Assembly (NCBI GenBank): GCA_900556575.1
Contig: USPO01000119.1
Location: forward strand, 1 to 5,588
Length of the DNA: 5,588 nucleotides
Direction of reading: 5' to 3'
Source: an uncultured Eubacteriales bacterium
GTDB lineage: Bacteria; Bacillota; Clostridia; UBA1381
Made by a program: the position numbers and the translations under genes
Part shown: piece after piece, positions 5,588 through 5,588 of the stretch
Position numbering within the stretch: the first letter of the stretch is position 1
Layout: the number at the start of each line of letters is the position of its first letter
Notes under the pieces: generated by a model
What the model was told of the DNA's origin: nothing
Database searches by the model: none
The model's input: the letters and a program-made list of their open reading frames with translations, nothing else

Positions 5588-5588
5588 G

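Noticed and set aside
1..5588. A novel defence, mobile or biosynthetic system
   Set aside because: Every long coding frame belongs to a known metabolic, tRNA-modification or protease family; no transposase, integrase, repeats, CRISPR array or toxin-antitoxin pair is visible.

Overview
The window looks like a chromosomal segment of an anaerobic Firmicute, probably class Clostridia. The reasons are a low-to-moderate GC content (by eye about 40%), strong AGGAGG-type ribosome binding sites, tightly packed genes, a short-form HisG paired with HisZ, a type I-beta DAHP synthase, a monofunctional prephenate dehydratase, and a secreted subtilase with a Pro/Thr linker. I cannot name a species. Both edge genes are cut by the window.

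Left half, plus strand (1-2443): a tight run of histidine biosynthesis genes, hisZ (3' part only), hisG and hisA, followed by a TtcA-like PP-loop tRNA thiolation protein. The gaps are 2 bp, 11 bp and a 1-base overlap, so this is almost certainly one operon. HisZ and short HisG together form the first, feedback-regulated enzyme of the pathway. HisA catalyses the isomerisation that produces PRFAR. The usual next gene, hisF, is not here; a tRNA-modification gene occupies its place.

Centre (2444-2486): the his/ttcA operon and the minus-strand genes converge on a hairpin with U-rich tails on both sides, which can serve as a shared bidirectional terminator.

Right half, minus strand (5588 down to 2487): in transcription order, the C-terminal two thirds of a type I-beta DAHP synthase (aroF-type, cut by the right edge), an 86-bp gap holding a GC-rich hairpin, pheA (prephenate dehydratase), and 21 bp later a secreted subtilisin-like serine protease of 506 aa. 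The first two act at the entry to the shikimate pathway and at the branch to phenylalanine. The protease has no obvious metabolic link to them and may have its own promoter inside the end of pheA.

I find no mobile element, CRISPR array, RNA gene or clear novel defence or biosynthetic system. The most unusual points are the secreted protease with unassigned N- and C-terminal regions, the TtcA-like gene coupled to hisA, and the possible attenuator-like hairpin between aroF and pheA.
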